A DNA stretch of 38,255 nt from Actinomycetota bacterium (GTDB lineage Bacteria > Actinomycetota > Thermoleophilia > Solirubrobacterales > Solirubrobacteraceae), in the NCBI GenBank assembly GCA_016781085.1, contig JADDQZ010000062.1, positions 1 to 38,255 on the forward strand, written 5' to 3'. Position 1 is the stretch's first letter, and every line of letters begins with the position of its first letter. The position numbers and the translations under genes were made by a program. This document shows, in pieces, positions 23,251 to 31,284 of this stretch. Below the pieces are notes generated by a model. The model made no database searches and had not been told where the DNA came from. It saw only the letters and a program-made list of their open reading frames with translations.

Positions 23251-26200
23251 GTGACTCCACCGGCCTGCGCGCATCTGCACGTCCACTCCGAGTACTCGCT
23301 GCTCGACGGCGCCTGCAACATCGACAAGCTCGCCGCGCGAGCGGCGGAGTTCGGCCAGCCCGCTCTTGGGCTCACCGATCACGGCGTGATGAACGGTTCC
23401 GTGGAGCTTTACAAGGCTTGCCGCAAGCACGGGGTCAAGCCGGTCGTCGGACTTGAGGCCTACTACGTCGATGACCGCAAGATCCGTCAAGGCCGCATCG
23501 AGCGAAATCACCTCACGCTGCTGGCGTCATCCGACCAAGGTCTGCGTAATCTCGTGAAGCTGTCGTCGGCAGGTTTTCTGGAGGGCCTGCACCAGGGCAA
23601 GCCGGGCGTCGACATGGAGATGCTCGACTCCTATTCAGACGGCGTCATCGCGCTCACCGGCTGCCTGGCGTCGCGTTCGAGTGCCCGCATCCTCGAGGGG
23701 CGTGAGAAAGACGCCCGCGCTTACATCGACGATTTGATCGGCGTCTTCGGCGCCGACGATGTCTACCTCGAAGTTCAGCGCAACGGGCTCGAAGAGCAGG
23801 AACGTGTCAACGAGGCGATGGTGCGCTTCGCGAGAGAGCTAAACCGCCCGCTCGTGGCCACGGCCGACGTCCACTACCTCAGGCGCGAGGACTTCCAGCA
23901 TCACGCCGCGCTTTTGTGCGTCCAAACCAAGTCGACACTGGCTCAACCGAAGATGAGCTTCTCGACGAACGAGTTCTACTTGAAGAGCCCGGAAGAAATG
24001 GCGGAGGCTTTCGCCGACATGCCGGGTGCCATTGAGACGACACTCGAGATCGCCGAACGCTGTGACAGCACGATCGAGCTGGGCAAGCAGTTGATTCCTC
24101 GCTACGAGACGCCGAGCGGACAGCCAGAGAAGGAATACCTGAGGACCCTGGTCGAGGACGGCATGAGGCGGCGCTATGGCGACCCGCCGCCCGCCGAAGC
24201 GATCGAGCGCATGGAAATGGAGCTCGGCGTCATCGACAAGATGGGCTTCAACGCCTATTTCCTGATCGTCTGGGATTTCGTCAACTTCGCCAAGCGCAAC
24301 AAAATCGCGGTCGGCCCCGGGCGCGGATCGGCGGCTGGGTCGCTCGTCGCCTACTGCCTCCAGATCACCGATGTCGATCCGTTGCGCTACGACCTGCTGT
24401 TCGAGCGGTTTCTCAACGCCGAGCGTGTGTCCATGCCCGACATCGACATCGATTTCTCGGTGCGCGGGCGCGAGAAGGTCATGCGCTACGTGATCGACAA
24501 GTACGGGACCGATCGCGTCGCGCAGATCATCACCTTCGGTCGGATGTTCCCGCGGGCGGCGACCCGAGACGCCGCCCGCGTCCTCGGCCATGAGTATGCG
24601 GTCGGCGATCGTCTGGCCAAGCTGATCCCGGATCCCCAGCAGGGTCGCGCCCCCTCGTTCAGTGACTGCTTGCAACCGGAAAGCGAGCTTTCCGCCGAAG
24701 TGGCTCGCGATCCCGTCGCCAAGCAGATCATCGATGTCGCCCAGGGACTCGAAGGCATCGTCCGCAACGCGTCAATCCACGCTGCCGCGGTGGTCATCTC
24801 CGACCGTCCCTTGACCGACATCGTCCCGCTGCAGCTCGCCGACGGCGGAACGGACGAGAACGGGGACCGCGTCTACCGCACGGTGACGCAGTTCTCGATG
24901 AAGCCGATCGAGGAGATCGGCTTGCTCAAGATGGACTTCCTCGGCTTGCGCAACCTCGATGTGATCGAGGACACGCTGGACATCATCGAGCGCTCGCGGA
25001 GCGAGCGCATCGACATGGCCACGCTCGCGCTCGACGACACCAAGACCTTCGAGATGCTGGCTCGGGGCGATTCGATCGGCGTCTTTCAGTTTGAGTCCGA
25101 AGGCATGCGTGAGGCGCTCAAGCGGGTGCAGCCGACGGAATTCGAGGACCTCGTGGCGCTCGTGGCGCTCTACCGACCCGGCGCCATGGATCAGATCCCG
25201 ACGTACGCGCGCGGCAAGCGCAATCCGGAAAGCATCGCTTTCATCGACGACCGGCTGCGGTCGATCACCGAGGCGACCAAGGGCGTGATCCTCTACCAAG
25301 AGCAGTCGATGCAGATCGCCAAGACGCTCGCCGGCTTCTCGGGCCCGAAGGCCGACGATCTGCGCAAGGCGATCGGCAAGAAGAATCGCGAAGCGATGGC
25401 CAAGCTCAAGCCGGAGTTCGTCGAGGGTTGTCGCGGGTCTGGAACGAGCGAAACGGTCATCGAACAGCTGTGGGCGACCAACGAGAAAAGCGCCGACTAC
25501 TCCTTCAACCGCTCACATGCGGCCTGCTATGCGCTGATCTCGTACCGGACGGCGTGGCTACGAGCCAATTATCCGGCCGAGTACATGGCGGCGCTGATCT
25601 CTTCGGTGATGGACACCAAGGACAAGGTGCCTTTCTTCGTCAACCAGGCGGAAAGCATGGGCATCGAAATCCTGCCCCCGGATGTGAACTTGTCCGACCA
25701 CGAGTTCATCGTCGTCGAAGGCAACATCCGCTTCGGCCTGGACGCGGTCAAGGGAGTTGGACACGCGGCTGTGGAAGCGATCAAGCGAGCGCGTGAAGAG
25801 GGCGGCCCCTTCACCTCATTGTGGGACTTCTGCGAGCGCGTCGACTGCCGCTCGGTCAACCGCAAGGCGATCGAAGCGCTGATCAAGTGCGGCGCTTTCG
25901 GTTCGACGGGGGCCACTCGCCGCGGCATGCTCGACGTGCTCGAGGCTGCGCAGGGAGCCGGCAACAAAAGCCAGCAAGACGCGCAAATCGGCCAAGGATC
26001 GATTTTCGATCTGGCGGGCTTCGGTGACGCTCCGTCCGCCTTCGCCAAGCCGGCCTATCCACCGATCCCCACGCACGAGTTCGATCGCCAGGAGCTGCTC
26101 GCCATGGAGCGCGAAGCCATCGGCGTCTTTATCTCCGAACATCCGCTCAAGCGCGTGCGTGATGCGCTGCTCGCCAAAGCCGACTGCTGCTGCGCTGAAA

Positions 26201-26772
26201 TCATCAACCGCAAGGACGGCGAGTGGATCAAAGTCGGCGGCATGATCTCTGCTGCCAAGAAGATTCCGACTCGCAATGGCTCCAAAGTCATGTTCGCCAC
26301 GCTCGACGACCTCGACGGAACGGTTGAGATCGTGGCGTTCGAGAAGACGCTCGCCGCCGCCGAAGGTGCGTTGAGCGTCGATGAGATCGTCATGGTCCGC
26401 GGTCGCGTCGATCATCGAGAGGCGGGCAAGGTCTGCGTCGTCCTCCAAGACGTCGAGCGCTTCAATCCGAGCGACGCGGAAATCCAACGCGCGCGCGTGG
26501 ACGCCGCCAAGGCAGCCGAACCGCCTCCTGCGCTGGTGCTGCGCCTTGATGCCGCGCGTCTTCCCGCCGCCGTCATCGACGACTTGAAGCGCTTGTTCGT
26601 CGACTATGCGGGCGAAAGCGATGTCGTGCTCGAGATGCACACCCGCTCCGGGCGCCGCCGGCTGCGTTTGGGGCAGGAATATCGGGTCGCAGCGCGCAAC
26701 GCCGCCTTGAAGGCCGAGCTCGATCGCCTCCTCGGATCGGCAGCTGCTCCTGCGGTCGGCGCTGCCGCCTGA
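23251..26772 (+). CDS. dnaE: DNA polymerase III subunit alpha (DnaE-type)
   Basis: A protein of 1173 residues, the main replicative polymerase. The N-terminal PHP domain (1 to about 280) keeps its metal-site pattern (AHLHVHSEYSLLDG, LTDHGVMNG, TADVHYL), so it may retain exonuclease or proofreading activity, as is known for actinobacterial DnaE1. The palm has VGPGRGSAAGSLVAY and the catalytic Asp cluster MPDIDIDFS (D399, D401), with the third Asp in KMDFLGLRNLD. Fingers and an OB-fold (WIKVGGMISAAKK, VEIVAFEKTL, about 990-1075) follow, and the C-terminus ends in an Ala-rich tail. It has its own leaderless-type promoter. It converges on nfo with only 16 bp between. Size and PHP make DnaE1 more likely than the mutagenic DnaE2. 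Confidence 0.96.
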   Translation: MTPPACAHLHVHSEYSLLDGACNIDKLAARAAEFGQPALGLTDHGVMNGSVELYKACRKHGVKPVVGLEAYYVDDRKIRQGRIERNHLTLLASSDQGLRNLVKLSSAGFLEGLHQGKPGVDMEMLDSYSDGVIALTGCLASRSSARILEGREKDARAYIDDLIGVFGADDVYLEVQRNGLEEQERVNEAMVRFARELNRPLVATADVHYLRREDFQHHAALLCVQTKSTLAQPKMSFSTNEFYLKSPEEMAEAFADMPGAIETTLEIAERCDSTIELGKQLIPRYETPSGQPEKEYLRTLVEDGMRRRYGDPPPAEAIERMEMELGVIDKMGFNAYFLIVWDFVNFAKRNKIAVGPGRGSAAGSLVAYCLQITDVDPLRYDLLFERFLNAERVSMPDIDIDFSVRGREKVMRYVIDKYGTDRVAQIITFGRMFPRAATRDAARVLGHEYAVGDRLAKLIPDPQQGRAPSFSDCLQPESELSAEVARDPVAKQIIDVAQGLEGIVRNASIHAAAVVISDRPLTDIVPLQLADGGTDENGDRVYRTVTQFSMKPIEEIGLLKMDFLGLRNLDVIEDTLDIIERSRSERIDMATLALDDTKTFEMLARGDSIGVFQFESEGMREALKRVQPTEFEDLVALVALYRPGAMDQIPTYARGKRNPESIAFIDDRLRSITEATKGVILYQEQSMQIAKTLAGFSGPKADDLRKAIGKKNREAMAKLKPEFVEGCRGSGTSETVIEQLWATNEKSADYSFNRSHAACYALISYRTAWLRANYPAEYMAALISSVMDTKDKVPFFVNQAESMGIEILPPDVNLSDHEFIVVEGNIRFGLDAVKGVGHAAVEAIKRAREEGGPFTSLWDFCERVDCRSVNRKAIEALIKCGAFGSTGATRRGMLDVLEAAQGAGNKSQQDAQIGQGSIFDLAGFGDAPSAFAKPAYPPIPTHEFDRQELLAMEREAIGVFISEHPLKRVRDALLAKADCCCAEIINRKDGEWIKVGGMISAAKKIPTRNGSKVMFATLDDLDGTVEIVAFEKTLAAAEGALSVDEIVMVRGRVDHREAGKVCVVLQDVERFNPSDAEIQRARVDAAKAAEPPPALVLRLDAARLPAAVIDDLKRLFVDYAGESDVVLEMHTRSGRRRLRLGQEYRVAARNAALKAELDRLLGSAAAPAVGAAA

Positions 26773-26788
26773 GGACTTCGACGTCAGG

Positions 26789-27658
26789 TCAGCTTCGGCG
26801 CGCCTTGAGTCCGTCTTGTCGCAACCGGCGGGCGACTTCGATGTCCTCGAGCTCTACTTGCTTCCCGCGGACGCCGGGGCCCTCGAAGATGCACGGCAAC
26901 CCGTCAAAACGGGGTTCCGACAAGAACGCGGCGCAGCCGACTTCTCCCAGCTCCCCGTCGCCGAGAGCAGCATGTCGGTCGACGTTGGCTCCCATCGGGA
27001 CGCGCGAGTCGTTGACGTGCAGCGCACGTAAGTGCTCGAGGCCGACGATCGCGTCGAAGTGGTCGAGCACAGACGCGAGTCCTTCGGGCGTGCGGATGTC
27101 GTAGCCGGAGGCAAGCAAGTGCGCGGAGTCCAGGCAGACTCCGAGCCGGTCGTGTCCGCCGGCCATTTCGAGAAGCGTTGCGAGTTCCTCGAAAGACCGT
27201 CCCAGCGTGCCGCCGGCTCCGGCGGTGTTTTCGAGGGTCAGCCGGCAGGCGTCGGATTCCTTCAGCGCTTCCGCGATCACTCTCGCGGCGCGGTCGAGCG
27301 CTGCGTCGACCGAGTTTCCGTTCTTCAGCGCGCTGCCGGGATGCAGCACCACGGCGGCCGCCTTGAGGGCGTCGCCGGCGCACAGGGACGCGGTCAGCGA
27401 AGTGAGCGATTTGGCTGCGATCTCCTCGTCTTCGCTGGCGCAATTGATCAGGTAGACGGCGTGGATGACAAGTGCGTCGATGTCTGACTGCGCCATGGCG
27501 GCGTGGAAATCGCTGATCTCCTGCTCGGAGTAATCGCGGGGCTTCCAGGCGCGCGGGTTCTGGTTGAAGATCTGGATCGCCTGGCACCCGCGCTCGGCGC
27601 CGCGTTCGACGGCTTTCGCTGGTCCACCGGCGGGGGAGACGTGCGCACCGATCAGCAC
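26789..27658 (-). CDS. nfo: Endonuclease IV (AP endonuclease)
   Basis: A protein of 289 residues from a GTG at 27658 giving MLIGAHVSPAGG, the canonical Nfo N-terminus; the frame is open 72 nt further upstream, but that part has no homology pattern. It is a TIM-barrel trinuclear-zinc enzyme that nicks DNA 5' of abasic sites in base-excision repair. Motifs: IQIFNQNPRAWKP, VIHAVYLINCAS, VVLHPGSALKNGNS, LTLENTAGAGGTLGRSFEEL, GVCLDSAHLLASGYDI and HVNDSRVPMGANVDRHAALG carry the His/Asp/Glu zinc ligands. It is slightly longer than E. coli Nfo at the C-terminus. The gene is antiparallel between dnaE and gltX and probably transcribed alone. Confidence 0.95.
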   Translation of the reverse strand: MLIGAHVSPAGGPAKAVERGAERGCQAIQIFNQNPRAWKPRDYSEQEISDFHAAMAQSDIDALVIHAVYLINCASEDEEIAAKSLTSLTASLCAGDALKAAAVVLHPGSALKNGNSVDAALDRAARVIAEALKESDACRLTLENTAGAGGTLGRSFEELATLLEMAGGHDRLGVCLDSAHLLASGYDIRTPEGLASVLDHFDAIVGLEHLRALHVNDSRVPMGANVDRHAALGDGELGEVGCAAFLSEPRFDGLPCIFEGPGVRGKQVELEDIEVARRLRQDGLKARRS

Positions 27659-27782
27659 GGCATCCCAGCAGCGTCGGGTGAAACGTCGGAGGGCGACGGC
27701 AAAGAAGAAGTCACCGAGGCAGCATGGCACTCAGCGACCGCCCGGTGCTTGATCGCCGGCGGCTCTCGCCTGCGTCGTCTGG

Positions 27783-27788
27783 CATGCT
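27783..27788 (+). promoter_or_regulatory. Possible -10 box for gltX
   Basis: CATGCT followed by 7 nt and the gltX ATG at 27796. The spacing matches the other leaderless candidates but the hexamer is weaker. Confidence 0.3.
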
Positions 27789-27795
27789 CCGGGTC

Positions 27796-29136
27796 ATGCG
27801 CGTTCGCTTCGCCCCTTCGCCGACGGGCGTCCTCCACATCGGCGGTGCGCGGACCGCGCTATACAACTGGCTGCTCGCTCGCGGCCAGGGCGGCGAGATG
27901 CTGCTCCGCGTCGAAGACACCGACCTCGAACGCTCCACGCCCGAGAACGTCGAGCAGATCTTCGAAGCCTTGCGCTGGCTGGAGATCGACTGGGACGGCG
28001 AGCCGGTCTTTCAGCACGAGTGCGCCGATCGTCACGCGGAGCAAGTTCAGCGCCTGATCGACTCCGGTCACGCCTACCGCTCCAAAGCTGGGCCGGCGGA
28101 AGTGGCGGAGTTCAAGCAAGAACACGCAAACCGGGGCTTCCGCGGGGCAGACGAAGGGGAGGGCGCGGTGCGGTTGCGCGTTCCCGATGAGGGCCACACC
28201 GTCGTGCGCGACGTCATCCGGGGCGAAAGCGCCTTCGAGAACGCTTTGCAAGACGATCTCGTGATCGCCCGGGCCGACGGGACGCCCGTCTACCACCTTG
28301 CCGTCGTAGTCGACGACGCCGATATGGACATCACGCACGTCATCCGTGGTGCCGACCACTACTCCAACACGCCAAAGCACCTGCTGATCCAGCAAGCGCT
28401 CGGCGTCGAAACTCCGGTCTACGCCCACGTGCCGCTGCTGCACGGCGCCGACGGCAAGAAGCTCTCCAAGCGGCACGGCGCCGCTTCAGTGCAGGAGCTC
28501 CGCGAACGCGGCTACCTGCCTGAAGCCGTCCGCAACTACATCGCGCTGCTGGGCTGGGGCCTCGACGAAGAAACGACGCTGATCAGCACCGAAGAGCTCA
28601 AAGCCGCGTTTTCCCTCGAGCGCGTGTCCCGCTCGCCCGCGGTCTTCGACGAACAGAAGCTGCGCTGGATCAACGGGCGTTACCTCCGTGAGCTTCCGGT
28701 CGACGAGCTCACGCGGCGCCTGGAAGATCTCACCGGCCGCGCCGGGCTGCGCGATGCCGCCGCCATCACGCAAGAAAAGATGTCGACGCTCGACGAGTTC
28801 TGGCCGCTTGCGCGGTCGTTCTTCGAAGGCCCTGTCGACGATTCGCGCGCTAGGGAGAAGGTGCTGGGAAAGGTGGGCAGTCTCGACAACCTCCGCGCTG
28901 CGCGGGGGGCACTGGCAGAAGTGCCAGAGCCGTGGACACCCGCCGAACTAGAAGCGCGCCTGGGATCGGTCGTCGAACAACTCGGCGTCAAGGGCGGGCA
29001 GGTCTATCAGCCGGTGCGCGTGGCGGTCACCGGCACCACCGTATCCCCGGGAATCTTCGAAACTTTGGCTGTGATGGGTCGCGCTGAGACACTGGCGCGC
29101 ATTGATCGAGTGCTGGCCGCGTCTTCTGAGCCCTAG
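27796..29136 (+). CDS. gltX: Glutamyl-tRNA synthetase
   Basis: A protein of 446 residues, class I. MRVRFAPSPTGVLHIGGART contains the HIGH-type motif directly at the start, which fixes the ATG at 27796. LLRVEDTDLERSTPENVEQI, RGADHYSNTPKHLLIQQAL and the KMSKS equivalent DGKKLSKRHGA follow; the C-terminal helical anticodon domain runs from about residue 300. It charges tRNA(Glu), and in many Actinobacteria also tRNA(Gln) before GatCAB amidation; no glutaminyl-tRNA synthetase or gat genes are in view, so that is open. It is shorter than the E. coli enzyme by about 25 residues but complete in motifs. Confidence 0.95.
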   Translation: MRVRFAPSPTGVLHIGGARTALYNWLLARGQGGEMLLRVEDTDLERSTPENVEQIFEALRWLEIDWDGEPVFQHECADRHAEQVQRLIDSGHAYRSKAGPAEVAEFKQEHANRGFRGADEGEGAVRLRVPDEGHTVVRDVIRGESAFENALQDDLVIARADGTPVYHLAVVVDDADMDITHVIRGADHYSNTPKHLLIQQALGVETPVYAHVPLLHGADGKKLSKRHGAASVQELRERGYLPEAVRNYIALLGWGLDEETTLISTEELKAAFSLERVSRSPAVFDEQKLRWINGRYLRELPVDELTRRLEDLTGRAGLRDAAAITQEKMSTLDEFWPLARSFFEGPVDDSRAREKVLGKVGSLDNLRAARGALAEVPEPWTPAELEARLGSVVEQLGVKGGQVYQPVRVAVTGTTVSPGIFETLAVMGRAETLARIDRVLAASSEP

Positions 29137-29240
29137 CGAGCCGGCGAGCGCTCTGGCGCGGGATTCCGGCGCGTCTCAGAACTGACCGGGCTCGTCGCCT
29201 TACGCTTGCCACAAGCGCGCTCACAGCCGATAGCGATCGG

Positions 29241-30401
29241 GTGCTGGTCGAACCCGCTGAAGATCTTCCTCTTGCTTCCGATGATGAGGGCATGACGCCT
29301 CTCGCCTTGGCATCTTCCCCCGCCGCTGCCGCGGCCCCCGGCGTCCCCGCGAAGCAGGACACCGCCCACGGACGTCCGCGTGCCAATCACGGACACGGCG
29401 CTCGGCTCACGGCTGCCTTCGCCGCGCTCGAGCGCTTCCCGGCTCTCGCCGAGTCCCGCAACCGGGTGCTGTCGCTGGTCTCCGAAGACCGTCCTTCGAC
29501 CAACGACGTCGTCGCTGCCATCGAATCTGACGTCGCGCTCGTCATCGCCGTGCTCCGGCAAGCCAACCAGGTGGCCGCCAAGCGCCAGAAGCCCGTCGAG
29601 AACATCGTCGAAGGCGTCGAAGTGCTGTCGCCCGAGCACGTGCAGGAGCTCGCTCGCAACACCGCCACCTTCGAGTTCTTCGAGCGCGCCAAGGAATGGG
29701 ACGTCGCACCCGAGCGCTTCCGTCTGCACTCGGTCGCCGTTCAGCGCGCCGCCGATCGTCTCGCGGCTGAAGCGGGCTACCCGCATCGCGACCGGCTGCT
29801 GGTCACGGCGTTGCTTCACGACATCGGCAAGCTCGTGCTGATGCAGGCCTATCCCGGCTATCCGCGTCTTATCCACGCCGGCGCCCGCACTCCCGAAGAG
29901 CGCCTGCATCGCGAGCGCCGAGAGCTCGGCGTCGATCACGCACTGGTCGGCGGCGTGCTGGCACGGCGCTGGAATCTGCCGAACTCGATCGCTTCGGCGA
30001 TCGAGCGCCATCACAGCGAAGATGCCGAAGGCGAAGCCGCGTGGGTGCGCCTGGCCGACATGGTCGCTCACTACTCGCACTCGCAGCCAGTCTCCTCACG
30101 TGAGCTGTTGAGCGCCGCGCGGGCCGTAGGCTTCGGTCCGACCGAACTGCGCGCCGTCCTCTACGACCTGCCGTACTCCAACAACGAGCGTCCGCGCGCG
30201 GTTGAGCCTTGCCCGCTGTCAGCGCGCGAGCTAGACGTCCTCAAGCGGCTCGGCCAGGGCATGGTCTACAAGCAAATCGCCCACGAGCTCACGCTGTCCA
30301 CCAGCACGGTCCGCACGCACCTCCACAACATCTACGGCAAGCTGGGCGCGGTCGACCGCGCTCAAGCGGTGCTTCACGCCACCGAGCGCGGCTGGCTCTG
30401 A
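29241..30401 (+). CDS. HDOD/HD-domain protein fused to a LuxR-type DNA-binding domain
   Basis: A protein of 386 residues from a GTG at 29241; an ATG at 29292 is an equally possible start, as the first 50 residues are low-complexity. The middle has an HDOD-like helical region (AIESDVALVIAVLRQAN, VEVLSPEHVQELARN), then an apparently intact HD site (LHSVAVQRAADRL, LLVTALLHDIGKLVLM, DHALVGGVLARRW, IERHH). The C-terminal 65 residues are a LuxR/GerE helix-turn-helix (LSARELDVLKRLGQGMVYKQ, STSTVRTHLHNIYGKLG). HDOD proteins act in signalling, often around cyclic nucleotides; fusion to LuxR suggests a one-component transcription regulator sensing a ligand through the HD domain. Target genes are unknown. 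It overlaps the convergent VanZ-like gene by 28 bp. Confidence 0.8.
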   Translation: MLVEPAEDLPLASDDEGMTPLALASSPAAAAAPGVPAKQDTAHGRPRANHGHGARLTAAFAALERFPALAESRNRVLSLVSEDRPSTNDVVAAIESDVALVIAVLRQANQVAAKRQKPVENIVEGVEVLSPEHVQELARNTATFEFFERAKEWDVAPERFRLHSVAVQRAADRLAAEAGYPHRDRLLVTALLHDIGKLVLMQAYPGYPRLIHAGARTPEERLHRERRELGVDHALVGGVLARRWNLPNSIASAIERHHSEDAEGEAAWVRLADMVAHYSHSQPVSSRELLSAARAVGFGPTELRAVLYDLPYSNNERPRAVEPCPLSARELDVLKRLGQGMVYKQIAHELTLSTSTVRTHLHNIYGKLGAVDRAQAVLHATERGWL

Positions 30402-30763
30402 GCCGCCACCTGTGACCGCCGCCGGCTGAGCCAGGCGGCGGAAAGTGCGCCGGCGATCCCGACGCCCGCCGCGTCGATCGCGACATCGAACGGTGATCCG
30501 ACTCTCCCGTCGACGAAAGACTGATGCAGCTCGTCACTGGCGGCGTAAGCCAACGCCAAAGCCACGGTGGCAAGCAGATGGCCGTAGCCCAGGGCTCGCC
30601 ACAGCAGAAACCACAGCAGCCCGAACTCGAGCATGTGCGCGCACTTGCGCAGCACGAGGTCCCAGGCGCCGAGTCCCGAATGCAAACTCGGTTGGGCCGA
30701 GGCGAAGAAGATCAGCGCCATGAGCGCCAACGGCGGCACCCATCGAGAAAGAACGGTAGACAA
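30374..30763 (-). CDS. VanZ-like small integral membrane protein
   Basis: A protein of 129 residues from a TTG at 30763, giving MSTVLSRWVPPLALMALIFF. The frame is open to 30979, but that extension overlaps the Rrf2 gene and has no hydrophobic logic; the TTG lies 8 nt after a TAGGAT box. Four hydrophobic segments alternate with the family motifs FFASAQPSL, RKCAHMLEFGLLWFLLWRAL, YAASDELHQSFVDGRVGSPFDVAIDAAGV. VanZ-like proteins are common in Gram-positives; the name comes from teicoplanin resistance, but most have no known function, and no resistance role should be inferred. The C-terminal 28 bp overlap the end of the HDOD/LuxR gene on the other strand. Confidence 0.8.
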   Translation of the reverse strand: MSTVLSRWVPPLALMALIFFASAQPSLHSGLGAWDLVLRKCAHMLEFGLLWFLLWRALGYGHLLATVALALAYAASDELHQSFVDGRVGSPFDVAIDAAGVGIAGALSAAWLSRRRSQVAAQSQPRSVA

Positions 30764-30771
30764 GGCAAGCC

Positions 30772-30795
30772 ATCCTAGGAGCCGGTCACTAGGAT
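30772..30795. promoter_or_regulatory. Divergent symmetric promoter between VanZ-like and Rrf2 genes
   Basis: ATCCTAG at 30772-30778 and CTAGGAT at 30789-30795 are perfect inverted arms separated by 10 bp. Each arm contains a TAGGAT -10 box: on the minus strand 8 nt before the TTG at 30763, on the plus strand 7 nt before the GTG at 30803. Both mRNAs would be leaderless. The -35 region of each promoter falls on the other's -10 box, so simultaneous firing looks hindered. The symmetry could also be an operator, for example for the Rrf2 protein. Confidence 0.6.
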
Positions 30796-30802
30796 CGCCG
30801 AC

Positions 30803-31195
30803 GTGATCTCGATCACTTCGAAGTCTCCTTATGCCCTGCGCGCGCTGACCGAGCTCGCCCGCGCCGGGGGAGCAGGGCCCGTTCCGCTGGCTGAGCTCGC
30901 CCGGCGCCGCGACGTCCCGCTGCAATTCCTCGAGCAGCTCTTTGCCGTGCTGCGGCGCGCCGGATTGCTGAAATCTCAACGCGGCGTCAAGGGCGGTTAC
31001 TCCTTCGCCCGCGATCCCTCACAGGTGACGGTGCTCGAGATCGTCGAACTGCTCGATGGCCCGGTGGGCGCGGACGCGGAGTCAATCTTCGCCGAAGCGG
31101 CCGCCGCTGCCCGTGCTGTGCTTTCGCAGGTCACGGTCGCCGACCTTGTCGAGCGGGAGAACCGCGCGGCAGGCGCGAGCATGTTCTACATCTGA
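30803..31195 (+). CDS. Rrf2-family transcription regulator without cysteines
   Basis: A protein of 130 residues from a GTG. The N-terminal winged helix-turn-helix reads SKSPYALRALTELARAGGAG, VPLQFLEQLFAVLRRAGLLKS, RGVKGGYSFARDPSQVTVLE, all typical of Rrf2/IscR/NsrR/CymR. There is no Cys in the whole protein, so it cannot carry an Fe-S cluster as IscR or NsrR does; that places it nearer CymR-type members, which in Firmicutes control cysteine metabolism through complex formation with CysK. A cysK gene lies about 3.7 kb downstream, which makes a cysteine link attractive but unproven. It probably binds its own divergent, symmetric promoter. Confidence 0.85.
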   Translation: MISITSKSPYALRALTELARAGGAGPVPLAELARRRDVPLQFLEQLFAVLRRAGLLKSQRGVKGGYSFARDPSQVTVLEIVELLDGPVGADAESIFAEAAAAARAVLSQVTVADLVERENRAAGASMFYI

Positions 31196-31284
31196 GCCCG
31201 GGCACGGCAGACCGCCGATCGATGCCCGCGGCGAGGCGGAGCTGCCGCCGCCCCTGCCCCGGCTGCCAATAGGCCGCGGCCTCC

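Noticed and set aside
23839-24675. Long antisense open frame (278 codons) within dnaE, and similar long antisense frames in pheS, pheT, argG and gltX
   Set aside because: They are mirror frames of GC-rich coding DNA. Translations are His/Asp/Val-rich without known domains, and the sense strands encode unmistakable core enzymes.
30374-30763. Glycopeptide resistance from the VanZ-like gene
   Set aside because: VanZ-like membrane proteins are widespread without resistance, and no vanHAX-type genes or regulators are in the window.
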